DNA of 64,000 nt, taken from the NCBI RefSeq assembly GCF_024594815.1, contig NZ_JANJOU010000002.1, forward strand, positions 310,001 through 374,000. Direction: 5' to 3'. The translations under genes and the position numbers were made by a program. Source of the DNA: Roseomonas populi (lineage in GTDB: Bacteria > Pseudomonadota > Alphaproteobacteria > Acetobacterales > Acetobacteraceae). The notes under the pieces were generated by a model, which saw only the letters and a program-made list of their open reading frames with translations, made no database searches and was not told the DNA's origin. Position 1 is the first letter of the stretch, and each line of letters begins with the position of its first letter. Positions 6,117 to 14,540 of this stretch are shown piece after piece.

Positions 6117-8921
6117 CTACTGGACTTCGCTGCGCGCCACCACCGTGCCCGCGGAGGACTGCGCGGGCACCGCGCCCGGCAGCACCGCCGCCACCTTCGC
6201 CGGCATCGCCGCAATCAGCGCCATGGAGACGGCGGCGAGGTAGGGGATGGACTGCACCAGCAGGATGACGGTCCAGAGGATCGCCTCCCAGGTGCCGCCG
6301 CGATGCGCCAGCGTCACGCCGGCGGCCGCCAGCCAGAGGAGGAGCATGAACACCGCCTCCTGCCGCGCCGTCATCAGCCCCTGCACCAGCGCCGGGGCGT
6401 TCTCCATCTTCGGCGTGCGGGCGAAGTGGGCCCGCTTCTTCCAGAAGCCCTGCCACACCGCCTTGCCGATGGTGTGGGACAGCGCGAGTCCGCCGAGCGC
6501 CGCGCCCAGCCGGTCCATCGGGCCGCAGGAGACGCGGGCGCGGTAGAGCAGCCAGATCTGCGCGAACTTGAAGGCGAAGAGCGCGAGGCTGGGGATCATG
6601 AAGAGGGTGATCGGGAACTCGTCCGAGAGGCCGACGGAGACGAGGGCGGTGCGCAGCCCTTCCGTCGCGAACTCGTGGCCGAAGATCTCCACCGTCTTGT
6701 GGATCCGGGTCAGCGGGATGAGGGTGAGGCCGATCGACCAAACCAGCCCGCCCACCACGAAGGCCAGCCCCAGCGCATCGCCCAGCCAGGGGAACCAGCC
6801 CATGACGAAGTGGAAGCGCTGGCCCTGGGTCAGGCTGCGGTCGAAGGGGTTCAGCAGCGCCTTCCAGTGGTGCTTCACGATCTGCACCGCGCCGAAGGCC
6901 CAGCGGTGGCGCTGCTTGCGATAGGCGGAGAAGTCGTCCGGCATCACGCCGCGGCCCATGGAGTCCGGGCAGTACACCGCCTCCCAGCCCTGGCGCATCA
7001 GCTTCAGGCCGAGCTCGCTGTCCTCGCATATGCACCACTCGGCCCAGCCGCCGGCGCCTTCCAGGGCGGACTTGCGGATCAGCGTCATGGTGCCGTGCTG
7101 GATGATGGCGTTGCGCTCGTTGCGCGTGACCATGCCCGCCTTGAAGAAGCCGGCGTACTCCCAGAACATCAGGCGCTTGAACAACCCGCCATTCCCGTCC
7201 CGGTAGTCCTGCGGGCTCTGCGTGAAGCCCACCTCCGGCCGGTTGAAGAAGGGGGCCATGCGGCGCAGCCAGTCCGGGCGGACCAGGTAGTCGCTGTCGA
7301 TCACGCCCACCACGGCCGCGTCCGGCGCCGTCTCGCGCAAGGCGAAGTTCAGCGCGCCGCCCTTGAAGCCCGGCCACTTGCCAAGGTGGTAGAAGCGGAA
7401 CCGGGCGCCCAGCCGCGCGCAGTGCTCGGCCACCGGCTCCCACAGCGCCGGGTCGGTCGTGTTGTTGTCGATGACCAGGACCTCGAAGTCCGGGTAGTCC
7501 AGCTCGGCCAGGGCATCGAGCGTCTCGCGCACCATGTGCGGGGGCTCGTTGCAGATCGGCAGGTGGATGGAGACTTTCGGCAGCGCCGTGCCGTCCGGCG
7601 CGGGCAGGGCGGGCCAGCGGCGCTTGGAGACGCGGCCATAAAGGGTCTCGGCGAGCTCGAAGCCGTCCGACAGCAGCAGGCCCAGCAGCAGCACCTGCCC
7701 GAAGACCAGCAAGGTCCAGACCACGCCCGCGGTCGCGGACATGTAGGTCTCGCTCATCGCCAGCACCACGCAGGTGCCCAGCGCCACGAAGCCCTGGGAG
7801 AGGCCCGCGAGCATCAGCTTGCCCTGCCAGCGGATGTCGGGCCGGCGAGCGAGGAAGAAGAAGGTGGCGAGGGAGGCAATCAGGCTGGCACCGAAGGCCC
7901 AGCCGAACCAGGCCGGCGTCTCCTGCACGGAGCCAACCAGCGGCCACTTCTGGTGGCGGTCCAGGTCATACATGCCCCAGTGGCCGGCGGCGCGGCCCTC
8001 GAAGGACACCTTCCAGGGCTGGTCGAAGGCCTCCATCACGAAGTAGTCCAGGCCGCGCTGCTCCGCGATGTTGAAGAAGCTGCGCAGGAACAGGGCCTGG
8101 TTCACGCGGCTGGCGCGGGCGGCGCCCTGGGCTACGCCGTCGCTGGGCCAGCCCACCTCGCCGATCACCACCTTCTTGCCGGGGAAGCGCGCCTGCACGG
8201 CATCGAACTTCTCCATGATGAAGCGCAGCGCGTCGTCCACCGGCAGCCCCTCCCAGTAGGGAAGGAGGTGGATGGTGATGTAGTCCACGGCGTCGCCGAG
8301 CTCGGGATGGTCCATCCAGACGTGCCAGGGCTCGGCGGTGGAGACGGGCTGGCGGACCTGCCGGCGCACCTGCTGGATGTACCCGACCATCTGGGCCGGG
8401 GTGATGTCGCCGCGCAGCACCGCCTCGTTGCCCACGAGGACGCGTTCCACGTTCCGGCTCTCGCGCGCGATCTGGATCAGACGGCGGATCTCGGCCGCGT
8501 TCCGGTCCAGCCGCTTGTCCAGCCAGGAGCCAAGGGTGATCTTCAGGTCCAGCCCGGTGCTCCAGGCGATGTCGGGGATCCGCTCCATCCCGCCATGGGC
8601 GGAATAGGTGCGGATGTGCCGGGTCATCGGCGCGACCTTCCGCAGGTCGCCCTCAATCTGCTCCGGAGTCGGGGTGGGGCCGCCCTCGGCCCCCTGGCCG
8701 CGCTGGTAGGGTGCGAAGGCTAGGCCGTTCACCTGGCCGCGGAAGTCCGGCACCGCCACGGGCCGGTTTATGGCCCACCAGGCGCCGATATGGGCGGCCG
8801 CCACCAGGGCCAGCACCGCCAGCGTCAGGCCGTGCCGGGCGAGGAAGCCGGGGCGGGCAGGGGCGGGGCTGAACCCGGATTCGGGGTTGCGGGGGATGCG
8901 CGGGGCAACGTGCGCGGTCAT
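6117..8921 (-). CDS. GH17-GT2 fusion: membrane beta-1,3-glucan synthase/transglycosylase (NdvB/NdvC-like)
   Basis: The 934-residue protein starts at the ATG 8919-8921; a start at 9053 would add 44 residues lacking hydrophobic character. Order: one N-terminal membrane segment (about 30-52), a periplasmic GH17 domain (about 57-330) with acid/base E166 in V-G-N-E-A and nucleophile E255 in V-V-I-G-E-V-G-W, membrane helices at about 337-425, a cytoplasmic processive GT2 domain (about 447-690) with D-S-D at 542-544, C-E-D at 632-634 and Q-R-H-R-W at 670-674, then several more helices. Related Pseudomonas and Bradyrhizobium proteins make or remodel beta-1,3-linked (cyclic) glucans. All key residues of both domains appear intact, so one protein could polymerise from UDP-glucose and then transfer or branch the chain outside the membrane. 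Confidence 0.9.
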   Translation of the reverse strand: MTAHVAPRIPRNPESGFSPAPARPGFLARHGLTLAVLALVAAAHIGAWWAINRPVAVPDFRGQVNGLAFAPYQRGQGAEGGPTPTPEQIEGDLRKVAPMTRHIRTYSAHGGMERIPDIAWSTGLDLKITLGSWLDKRLDRNAAEIRRLIQIARESRNVERVLVGNEAVLRGDITPAQMVGYIQQVRRQVRQPVSTAEPWHVWMDHPELGDAVDYITIHLLPYWEGLPVDDALRFIMEKFDAVQARFPGKKVVIGEVGWPSDGVAQGAARASRVNQALFLRSFFNIAEQRGLDYFVMEAFDQPWKVSFEGRAAGHWGMYDLDRHQKWPLVGSVQETPAWFGWAFGASLIASLATFFFLARRPDIRWQGKLMLAGLSQGFVALGTCVVLAMSETYMSATAGVVWTLLVFGQVLLLGLLLSDGFELAETLYGRVSKRRWPALPAPDGTALPKVSIHLPICNEPPHMVRETLDALAELDYPDFEVLVIDNNTTDPALWEPVAEHCARLGARFRFYHLGKWPGFKGGALNFALRETAPDAAVVGVIDSDYLVRPDWLRRMAPFFNRPEVGFTQSPQDYRDGNGGLFKRLMFWEYAGFFKAGMVTRNERNAIIQHGTMTLIRKSALEGAGGWAEWCICEDSELGLKLMRQGWEAVYCPDSMGRGVMPDDFSAYRKQRHRWAFGAVQIVKHHWKALLNPFDRSLTQGQRFHFVMGWFPWLGDALGLAFVVGGLVWSIGLTLIPLTRIHKTVEIFGHEFATEGLRTALVSVGLSDEFPITLFMIPSLALFAFKFAQIWLLYRARVSCGPMDRLGAALGGLALSHTIGKAVWQGFWKKRAHFARTPKMENAPALVQGLMTARQEAVFMLLLWLAAAGVTLAHRGGTWEAILWTVILLVQSIPYLAAVSMALIAAMPAKVAAVLPGAVPAQSSAGTVVARSEVQ

Positions 8922-9041
8922 CGCGTGCAGGGCTCCGGCGCGGGGCACCTGGCCACCGCCCGGCCGATCCGGGCTGGCATGGTCCTGGTGCCTGATGCGC
9001 TCAGTGGCATCAAACGCCGGGGCTGAGGCGCGCATCCGGCC

Positions 9042-9058
9042 CAATCTGGGCAAGATTG
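9042..9058. repeat. Short inverted repeat in a divergent promoter region
   Basis: A 6-bp inverted repeat (CAATCT / AGATTG) with a 5-base spacer lies about midway between the divergent starts of the glucan synthase and the CNNM-family gene. It stands out in a locally AT-richer patch and could be an operator or chance; no regulator is assigned. Confidence 0.3.
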
Positions 9059-9188
9059 CGGCGCAACAAATGATATCCCGATGTCTCGAAGCGTCCGAAT
9101 CGCGCCTGTCATTCGGTCAATCCGTCGAGTGCCGCTAAGATGCGTTCAACACCCGGCCTCTCACCCCAAAAGGATCCTTTCACCACCC

Positions 9189-10493
9189 ATGTCGGCGCTC
9201 CTGGAAATCGGCATCATCATCCTTCTGGTGCTGCTGAACGGCGTCTTCGCCAGCAGCGAGCTGGCCATCGTCTCCTCCCGGCGCGCCCGCCTGCAGGGGA
9301 TGGAACGGGCCGGGTCAGCGGGCGCGCGCGCCGCCCTGGCCCTGGCGGATGACCCTCAGCGCTTCCTGCCCACCGTGCAGGTCGGGATCACCCTGATCGG
9401 CGTGGTCGCCGGCACCTTCGGCGGCGCCCGGCTCTCCTCCACCCTCGGCCCGGTTCTGGACTCCATCCCCGGAGTCGCGCCCTACGGTGGCGAGGTGGCG
9501 ATCTTCGTCGTCGTGCTGCTCATCACCTACCTCTCCCTTATCCTGGGCGAACTGGTGCCGAAGCAACTCGCCCTCCGGAACCCCGAGCGCATCGCGACCC
9601 TGATTGCCCGGCCGATGCTCGCCCTCTCCCGGATCTCTGCCCCCATCGTCTGGCTCCTCTCCACCTCGTCCTCTCTCGTGCTGCGGCTGATGGGCGCCAG
9701 CGGCACGGTGGAGCAGTCCGTCACGGAAGAGGAGGTGAAGGCCGTGGTGGCCGAGGGCGCAGAGGCCGGGGCGCTGGAGACGGAGGAGCGCCACATGATC
9801 GAGCGCGTCCTCCGCCTCGCGGACAAGCCCGTCCGCGCCCTGATGACGCCGCGAACCGAAATCGTCTGGCTGGACCGCAAGGCGACGCCGGAGGAGGTCT
9901 CGGAGAAACTGAAGGGCGAGACGGTCAACCGCTTCATCGTGGCCGACGGGCGCGTGGACAACGTGGTCGGAGTCGTCGCCGCCAAGGACCTGCTGGACCA
10001 GATGCTGTCCCGCCAGCCCCTCTCGGTCGCGGCTGCCCTGCGCAAGCCCATGGTCCTGCCGGACAACCTGCCGGCGCTGGACGCGCTGGAGAAGATCCGC
10101 CAGGACCCGCTCGGCCTCGCGCTGGTGATGGACGAGTACGGCTCCTTCGAGGGGGTCGTCACCGCCTCCGACCTGCTGGAGGCGATCGTGGGCGAACTCG
10201 GCGCGCCCGATCCGCTGCCTTCCGCCGGCCCGGCCGTGGAGCGCCACGACGGCTCCCTGCTGCTGGACGGCATGATGCCCAGCGACGAACTGCGTGCCCG
10301 CCTGGATCTGCCCGTGCTGCCCCAGGCCGGCAGCTATCACACGGTGGCCGGCCTCATGCTCGCCCTTCTGCGGCGGGTCCCGCAGGAGGGCGACCGCATC
10401 GTGTTCGGCGGCTGGCGCTTCGAGATCGTGGACATGGACGGACGCCGCGTGGACAAGGTGCTGGCCGCGAAGGACGAGACGGTCCCGGTCTAG
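9189..10493 (+). CDS. CNNM/CorB-type transporter (hemolysin family, CBS domains)
   Basis: The 434-residue protein has the CNNM membrane domain (DUF21; about 1-200, four hydrophobic segments, with the conserved S-S-E-L-A-I-V-S-S and G-E-L-V-P-K-Q), a CBS pair (about 215-340, beginning V-R-A-L-M-T-P-R-T-E-I) and a C-terminal CorC_HlyC domain (about 345-430). The ATG at 9189 places a membrane helix at the N-terminus as expected; the frame is open further upstream but lacks family sequence. CNNM/CorB proteins export or regulate magnesium; the old hemolysin label is misleading. It stands alone, convergent with the DoxX gene. Confidence 0.9.
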   Translation: MSALLEIGIIILLVLLNGVFASSELAIVSSRRARLQGMERAGSAGARAALALADDPQRFLPTVQVGITLIGVVAGTFGGARLSSTLGPVLDSIPGVAPYGGEVAIFVVVLLITYLSLILGELVPKQLALRNPERIATLIARPMLALSRISAPIVWLLSTSSSLVLRLMGASGTVEQSVTEEEVKAVVAEGAEAGALETEERHMIERVLRLADKPVRALMTPRTEIVWLDRKATPEEVSEKLKGETVNRFIVADGRVDNVVGVVAAKDLLDQMLSRQPLSVAAALRKPMVLPDNLPALDALEKIRQDPLGLALVMDEYGSFEGVVTASDLLEAIVGELGAPDPLPSAGPAVERHDGSLLLDGMMPSDELRARLDLPVLPQAGSYHTVAGLMLALLRRVPQEGDRIVFGGWRFEIVDMDGRRVDKVLAAKDETVPV

Positions 10494-10521
10494 CGGGTCC
10501 CCATCCCGGGCACGGCGGCGT

Positions 10522-10941
10522 TCAGGCGCGCCGCCGCGCCCAGTGGGCCTGGATGGCACCGAGCATCAGCCCACCGATCATGCCGACATGCTCGGTGGCG
10601 GTGTGGAAGGCCACCACGCCCATGACCCCGTCCATGTTCCAGAAATGGTGGACGATGGGAATCGTTAGCGCCGTGAAGATCGCCAGCCACCCGGCGCCGA
10701 GCCAGGCGTGGCGGCCGTGGATGACCAGCCCCGCGCCGACGAGCTGGGTGATGATCACGGCGATGGCGAAGGGCGCGGTGGGGTGCAGGCCGAACATGCC
10801 CATCTCGGCCCTGGCACCGGTGAAGTCGATCAGCTTAGCCAGCCCGCTTCCCCAGTACGGGAAGGTCAGGAGGATCCGGGCCAGCACCCCGAAGGCGCGG
10901 CTATCCAGGATGGCGGCAACCGGCCGCGGTGTGGCATTCAT
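10522..10941 (-). CDS. DoxX family membrane protein
   Basis: The 139-residue, four-helix membrane protein has the DoxX pattern L-A-R-I-L-L-T-F-P-Y-W-G-S-G-L-A-K-L near the first helix and later hydrophobic stretches at roughly 55-75, 80-100 and 110-130. DoxX proteins are linked to redox stress or respiratory functions in some bacteria, but no specific role can be claimed. It is monocistronic, convergent with the CNNM gene across 28 bases. Confidence 0.8.
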   Translation of the reverse strand: MNATPRPVAAILDSRAFGVLARILLTFPYWGSGLAKLIDFTGARAEMGMFGLHPTAPFAIAVIITQLVGAGLVIHGRHAWLGAGWLAIFTALTIPIVHHFWNMDGVMGVVAFHTATEHVGMIGGLMLGAIQAHWARRRA

Positions 10942-11026
10942 GCGGATGACCCCCCGGGAATGGGCACCACCCCGGGCGGGGCGGGGCCGATTCCCCGGCC
11001 CGCACCATGCTTTGCCCAGGGCAGTT

Positions 11027-11036
11027 CCGCTAGCGG
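11027..11036. repeat. 10-bp perfect palindrome
   Basis: CCGCTAGCGG is a perfect palindrome in the 126-base interval between the DoxX start and the gpt stop, upstream of DoxX. It may be an operator or part of a terminator. It is short and GC-rich, so chance is likely. Confidence 0.25.
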
Positions 11037-11067
11037 GTCGTTCCGCCCTGCGGGCCTGCCCCAGCGG

Positions 11068-11577
11068 TCAGCCCCCGGCCGCCGCGGACCGCGCGATCGG
11101 GGCGACGAACTGCGGCTCCGTGTCCCAGGGGAAGAGGATCCAGGTGTCCTGGCTCACCTCGGTGATGAAGCTGTCCACCAGGGGGCGGCCAGCGGGCTTG
11201 GCGTAGATGGTCGCGAAATGGGCGCCGGGCAGCATGGCCCGCACCACCCGCGCGGTGGTTCCTGTATCCACCAGGTCGTCCAGCACCAGCCAGCCCGTGC
11301 CGTCCCCGGCCGCGACGGGGGGCTTGGCCACCGTCGGCTCGCCCCGGTTCTGCTCCTCGCCGTCCTTGCCGTAGGTGATGACGGAGACGCTCTCGATGAG
11401 GCGGCAGTCCAGTTCCCGCGCCACGATCGCGGCGGGGATCAGGCCGCCGCGGGTGATCGCGACGATTCCCTTGAAGGCGCCGCCCTCCGGGCCCTTGCCG
11501 TGCAGGCGCCAGGCCAATGCCTTGGCGTCGCGGTGCAACTGGTCCCAGGTGACGGTGTAGTAGCGGGGCGGGGACAT
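11068..11577 (-). CDS. gpt: Xanthine/guanine phosphoribosyltransferase
   Basis: The 169-residue protein carries the type I PRTase PRPP-binding motif L-V-L-D-D-L-V-D-T-G-T-T (97-108) and the N-terminal A-I-T-R-G-G-L-I-P-A block (about 40-49) seen in Gpt. The enzyme salvages xanthine and guanine to XMP and GMP using PRPP. The ATG at 11575-11577 is 14 bases after the csaA stop on the same strand, so the two probably form an operon. Its length matches E. coli Gpt closely. Confidence 0.88.
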   Translation of the reverse strand: MSPPRYYTVTWDQLHRDAKALAWRLHGKGPEGGAFKGIVAITRGGLIPAAIVARELDCRLIESVSVITYGKDGEEQNRGEPTVAKPPVAAGDGTGWLVLDDLVDTGTTARVVRAMLPGAHFATIYAKPAGRPLVDSFITEVSQDTWILFPWDTEPQFVAPIARSAAAGG

Positions 11578-11591
11578 TCCTCTTGGTCCTC

Positions 11592-11951
11592 TCAGAACAT
11601 GCGGGCGCCGTTCGGCACGGGCAGGTCGGGGCGTAGCAGCACCACCGCGCCCGCCTCGTCCGGCAGGCCGAGGGTCAGCACCTCGCTGGCGAAGCCAGCG
11701 ATGCGGCGCGGGGGGAAGTTCACCACGGCCAGGACCTGCCGGCCGATCAGCGCCTCGGGCGCGTAGTGGACCGTGACCTGGGCGGAGGAGCGGCGGACGC
11801 CGATTCCCCCGCCGAAGTCGATCCAGAGCTTGATCGCGGGCTTTCGGGCCTCGGGGAAGGGCTGCGCGTCCACCACCGTGCCGGCGCGGATGTCGATCCG
11901 GTCGAAATCCTCGATGCTGGCGACGGGGGAGGCGTTCGGCGCGTCTTCCAT
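11592..11951 (-). CDS. csaA: tRNA-binding / export-related chaperone CsaA
   Basis: The 119-residue protein is a stand-alone tRNA-binding (Trbp111-like OB-fold) domain. Visible landmarks are [11 protein letters not shown] near the N-terminus, the strand [15 protein letters not shown] and the C-terminal L-G-L-P-D. CsaA has been described as a chaperone or secretion-associated protein and forms dimers. It is the first gene of a csaA-gpt pair, and its start faces quiC across a 97-base divergent interval. Confidence 0.85.
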   Translation of the reverse strand: MEDAPNASPVASIEDFDRIDIRAGTVVDAQPFPEARKPAIKLWIDFGGGIGVRRSSAQVTVHYAPEALIGRQVLAVVNFPPRRIAGFASEVLTLGLPDEAGAVVLLRPDLPVPNGARMF

Positions 11952-12047
11952 CCCGCGCCATTAGCGGAGGGGGCCGCCCCGGGGAAGGTGGAGAGGTGGC
12001 CGGGACGGGCCGGCTCGGCTAACCTGCTGCCGAACGCTGGGCCGAAC

Positions 12048-13937
12048 ATGCTGGAAACGCCGCTTCCGAAGTCCATCGCCACCGTCTGCCTGTCAGGCAG
12101 CTTGCCGGACAAGATGGAGGCGGCGGCGAGCGCCGGCTTCCAGGGCGTCGAGATCTTCGAGCAGGACCTGCTGACCCATGACGGGCCGCCCGAGGGCATC
12201 CGCGCCATGGCGGAGGACCTCGGCCTGGCCATCACGATCTTCCAGCCCTTCCGCGACTTCGAGGCGATGCCGGAGCCGCAGCGGCGGCGGAACATGGACC
12301 GGGCGGAGCGCAAGTTCGACGTGATGCAGGCCCTCGGCACGGACCTCGTGCTGGTCTGCAGCAACGTCCAGCCCGCCGCGATGGACGATCCCGCCCGCGC
12401 GGCCGCCGACCTGCGAGAGATGGCGGAGCGCGCCGCGGCCCGGGGCCTGCGCGTGGGATACGAGGCGCTGGCCTGGGGCCGGCACGTTAACCGGTGGCGG
12501 CAGGCCTGGGACATCGTGCGGCGCGCGGACCACCGGGCGCTGGGCCTCATCCTCGACAGCTTCCACACCCTCTCCCTCGGCGACACGCTGGATGGGCTGG
12601 CGGGCGAGGTGCCAGGGGACCGGATCGCCTTCGTCCAACTGGCCGACGCCCCGCGCCTCTCAATGGACGTGCTGAGCTGGTCCCGACACTTCCGCGACTT
12701 CCCCGGCCAGGGTGAGCTGCCCATTGCGGAGTTCGCGCGGGAGGTGCTTCGGGCCGGCTATCGCGGGCCCCTCTCGCTCGAGGTGTTCAACGACGAGTTC
12801 CGCGCTGCCCCCGCGCGCCGCATCGCGCGGGACGGGCATCGGTCCCTCATCTGGCTCGATTCGGTTCTGGCGGGCCCATCCGTGCCCGCATCGCCGCTGC
12901 CCGCCCCGCCCGTCCTGGGCGGGGTGGAGTTCCTCGAGTTCGCGGTGGACGAGGCAAAGGGGCGGGAGCTCGGCGGCTTTCTCTCCAACCTCGGCTTCCG
13001 CCTCGCGGGGCAGCACCGCTCCAAGTCGGTGGAGCTCTGGCGCCAGGGTGGGGTCAACCTCGTCCTCAACAGCGAGCCGGACAGTGCGGCGGCCGGGCAT
13101 TTTGAGCTGCACGGCGCCTCCGTCTGTGCCACCGCGCTCCGGGTGGACGACGCCACCCGCGCCCTCTCCCGCGCCGAGGCCCTGCTCTGCTCCACCTGGC
13201 GGGAGAGGCTGGGAGAGGGGGAGCGGCCGATCCCCGCGGTCCGGGCGCCGGACGGCACGCTCATCTACCTGGTGGAGCCGGGCGCCGAGGGGCGCAGCAT
13301 CTGGGAGAGCGACTTCCACCTCCTGCCCGGGGCCGCCGAGGCGCCGGGCGCGCTGGAGAGGGTGGACCATGTCGCCCACGCGCTGGCGCAGGGGCAGATG
13401 GAGGGCTTCGTCCTCTTTCACCGAGCCGTCTTCGGGCTGGAGCCGGCCCCGCCGATGGACCTGCCCGATCCGCAGGGGCTGGTGCAGAGCCGGGCCATGG
13501 CGGACCCTTCAGGGCGAGTCAGGATGCCGCTGAACGTCTCGGAGAGCCGGCAGACGGCGACGGGGCGCTTCGTCTCGGCCATCGCCGGCGCCGGGGTGCA
13601 CCACGTCGCCTTCTCAACCCCCGACGCGGCCGCCTTCGTGGCCGGGCGGGCGGCGCCGATGCTGACGATCCCCGGCAACTACTACGAGGACCTGGCCGCC
13701 CGCTTCGGGCTGGACGACAGGCTCCTGGCCGATCTGGAGCGCGGCCACCTCCTCTACGACCGGGATGCGCGCGGGGGCGAGTTCGTCCACGCTTACACCG
13801 TTTCCTTCGAGGACCGCTTCTTCTTTGAGGTTGTGGAGCGGCGCGCCGGCTACGCGGACTACGGCGCCGCCAATGCCGGGGTGCGTATGGCCGCCCAGGC
13901 CCGGGCGCGGCCCTGGCTTCCCGCGCCCCGCGACTGA
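12048..13937 (+). CDS. quiC: Bifunctional 3-dehydroshikimate dehydratase / HPPD-like protein (QuiC type)
   Basis: The 629-residue fusion has an N-terminal TIM-barrel of the xylose-isomerase/AP-endonuclease type (about 5-285; V-E-I-F-E-Q-D, L-V-C-S-N-V-Q, G-Y-E-A-L-A-W-G) and a C-terminal pair of VOC modules like 4-hydroxyphenylpyruvate dioxygenase (about 295-620; V-D-H-V-A-H-A, G-V-H-H-V-A-F-S, F-F-F-E-V-V). This architecture is that of QuiC, which dehydrates 3-dehydroshikimate to protocatechuate during quinate/shikimate use; the C-terminal half may have its own, less certain activity. The ATG at 12048 starts the barrel directly. No other quinate gene is adjacent, so the rest of the route must lie elsewhere. 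Confidence 0.88.
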   Translation: MLETPLPKSIATVCLSGSLPDKMEAAASAGFQGVEIFEQDLLTHDGPPEGIRAMAEDLGLAITIFQPFRDFEAMPEPQRRRNMDRAERKFDVMQALGTDLVLVCSNVQPAAMDDPARAAADLREMAERAAARGLRVGYEALAWGRHVNRWRQAWDIVRRADHRALGLILDSFHTLSLGDTLDGLAGEVPGDRIAFVQLADAPRLSMDVLSWSRHFRDFPGQGELPIAEFAREVLRAGYRGPLSLEVFNDEFRAAPARRIARDGHRSLIWLDSVLAGPSVPASPLPAPPVLGGVEFLEFAVDEAKGRELGGFLSNLGFRLAGQHRSKSVELWRQGGVNLVLNSEPDSAAAGHFELHGASVCATALRVDDATRALSRAEALLCSTWRERLGEGERPIPAVRAPDGTLIYLVEPGAEGRSIWESDFHLLPGAAEAPGALERVDHVAHALAQGQMEGFVLFHRAVFGLEPAPPMDLPDPQGLVQSRAMADPSGRVRMPLNVSESRQTATGRFVSAIAGAGVHHVAFSTPDAAAFVAGRAAPMLTIPGNYYEDLAARFGLDDRLLADLERGHLLYDRDARGGEFVHAYTVSFEDRFFFEVVERRAGYADYGAANAGVRMAAQARARPWLPAPRD

Positions 13938-13946
13938 GGGCAGGGC

Positions 13947-13968
13947 GGCGGGCGGCAGGCCGCCCGCC
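13947..13968. terminator. Bidirectional hairpin between quiC and the DUF4242 gene
   Basis: A 9-bp perfect GC-only stem (13947-13955 with 13960-13968) and a 4-base loop lie in the 40-base gap between two convergent genes. There is no T-tract, so its terminator role rests on position and stem strength. Confidence 0.45.
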
Positions 13969-13977
13969 CGCCATCGC

Positions 13978-14271
13978 TCAGGCCTCGGCCAACTCGCAGA
14001 GCTGTTCCGTGGCGGGGTCGATCATCCCTGTCGCCTCCATGATGCGCGTGGCCGGGAATCCCGAGAGCCGTGCGTGCTCCCGGATCACCGCCTCGCTCTC
14101 GGCAAGATAGACGCAGTAGGTGCCGTCCCTGGTGACGTAGGAGTGCTGCCACTGGATGCCGGAGAGCTGGCCGAGCGCGCCGTTGGAGGTGCGGGCCGCC
14201 TGGCCGAGCTGGGGCGGGGAGAGGTGGCCCGCCCCGGGGATGTCCCGCTCGATGATGAAGCGCTTGAGCAT
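13978..14271 (-). CDS. DUF4242 domain-containing protein
   Basis: The 97-residue protein matches the small DUF4242 family: L-K-R-F-I-I-E-R-D-I-P-G at the N-terminus, W-Q-H-S-Y-V-T-R-D-G-T-Y-C-V-Y-L-A in the middle, and a closing A-R-L-S-G-F-P-A-T-R-I-M-E block. The family has a ferredoxin-like alpha/beta fold and has been linked to nickel binding in some annotations, but its function is not settled. It is transcribed away from the AraC regulator; their starts are 269 bases apart. Confidence 0.75.
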   Translation of the reverse strand: MLKRFIIERDIPGAGHLSPPQLGQAARTSNGALGQLSGIQWQHSYVTRDGTYCVYLAESEAVIREHARLSGFPATRIMEATGMIDPATEQLCELAEA

Positions 14272-14540
14272 TTGCCTGTCTCCTCAATGTTCGTGCTAGC
14301 GCGATCGTGGCGCGGCTTGAGTCCTACGCCTTACGGTCCTTGCTCGCTTGATCGTCCCTTCGCGCCGTTTCGCAGCGGGTCCACCCCGCTTTGCCGGGCA
14401 TCCGCCGCTCTTGCCCGCCTCTCCGGCCGGCGGCTTGGCCGGGGCATATGCGTGGCAGGGGGAAGATCGTTCCGCTTCCGTCCGTCTCGCGCTAAATCAG
14501 ACCGCCCGGGGACAAGGCGGCCGGGGGAGGGCGAGGCGGC

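Noticed and set aside
6303-8723. An 806-codon open frame antisense to the glucan synthase gene
   Set aside because: The encoded sequence is rich in His, Arg, Glu and Gly with no domain. Such long antisense frames are normal in very GC-rich genes, and the opposite frame has clear GH17 and GT2 motifs.
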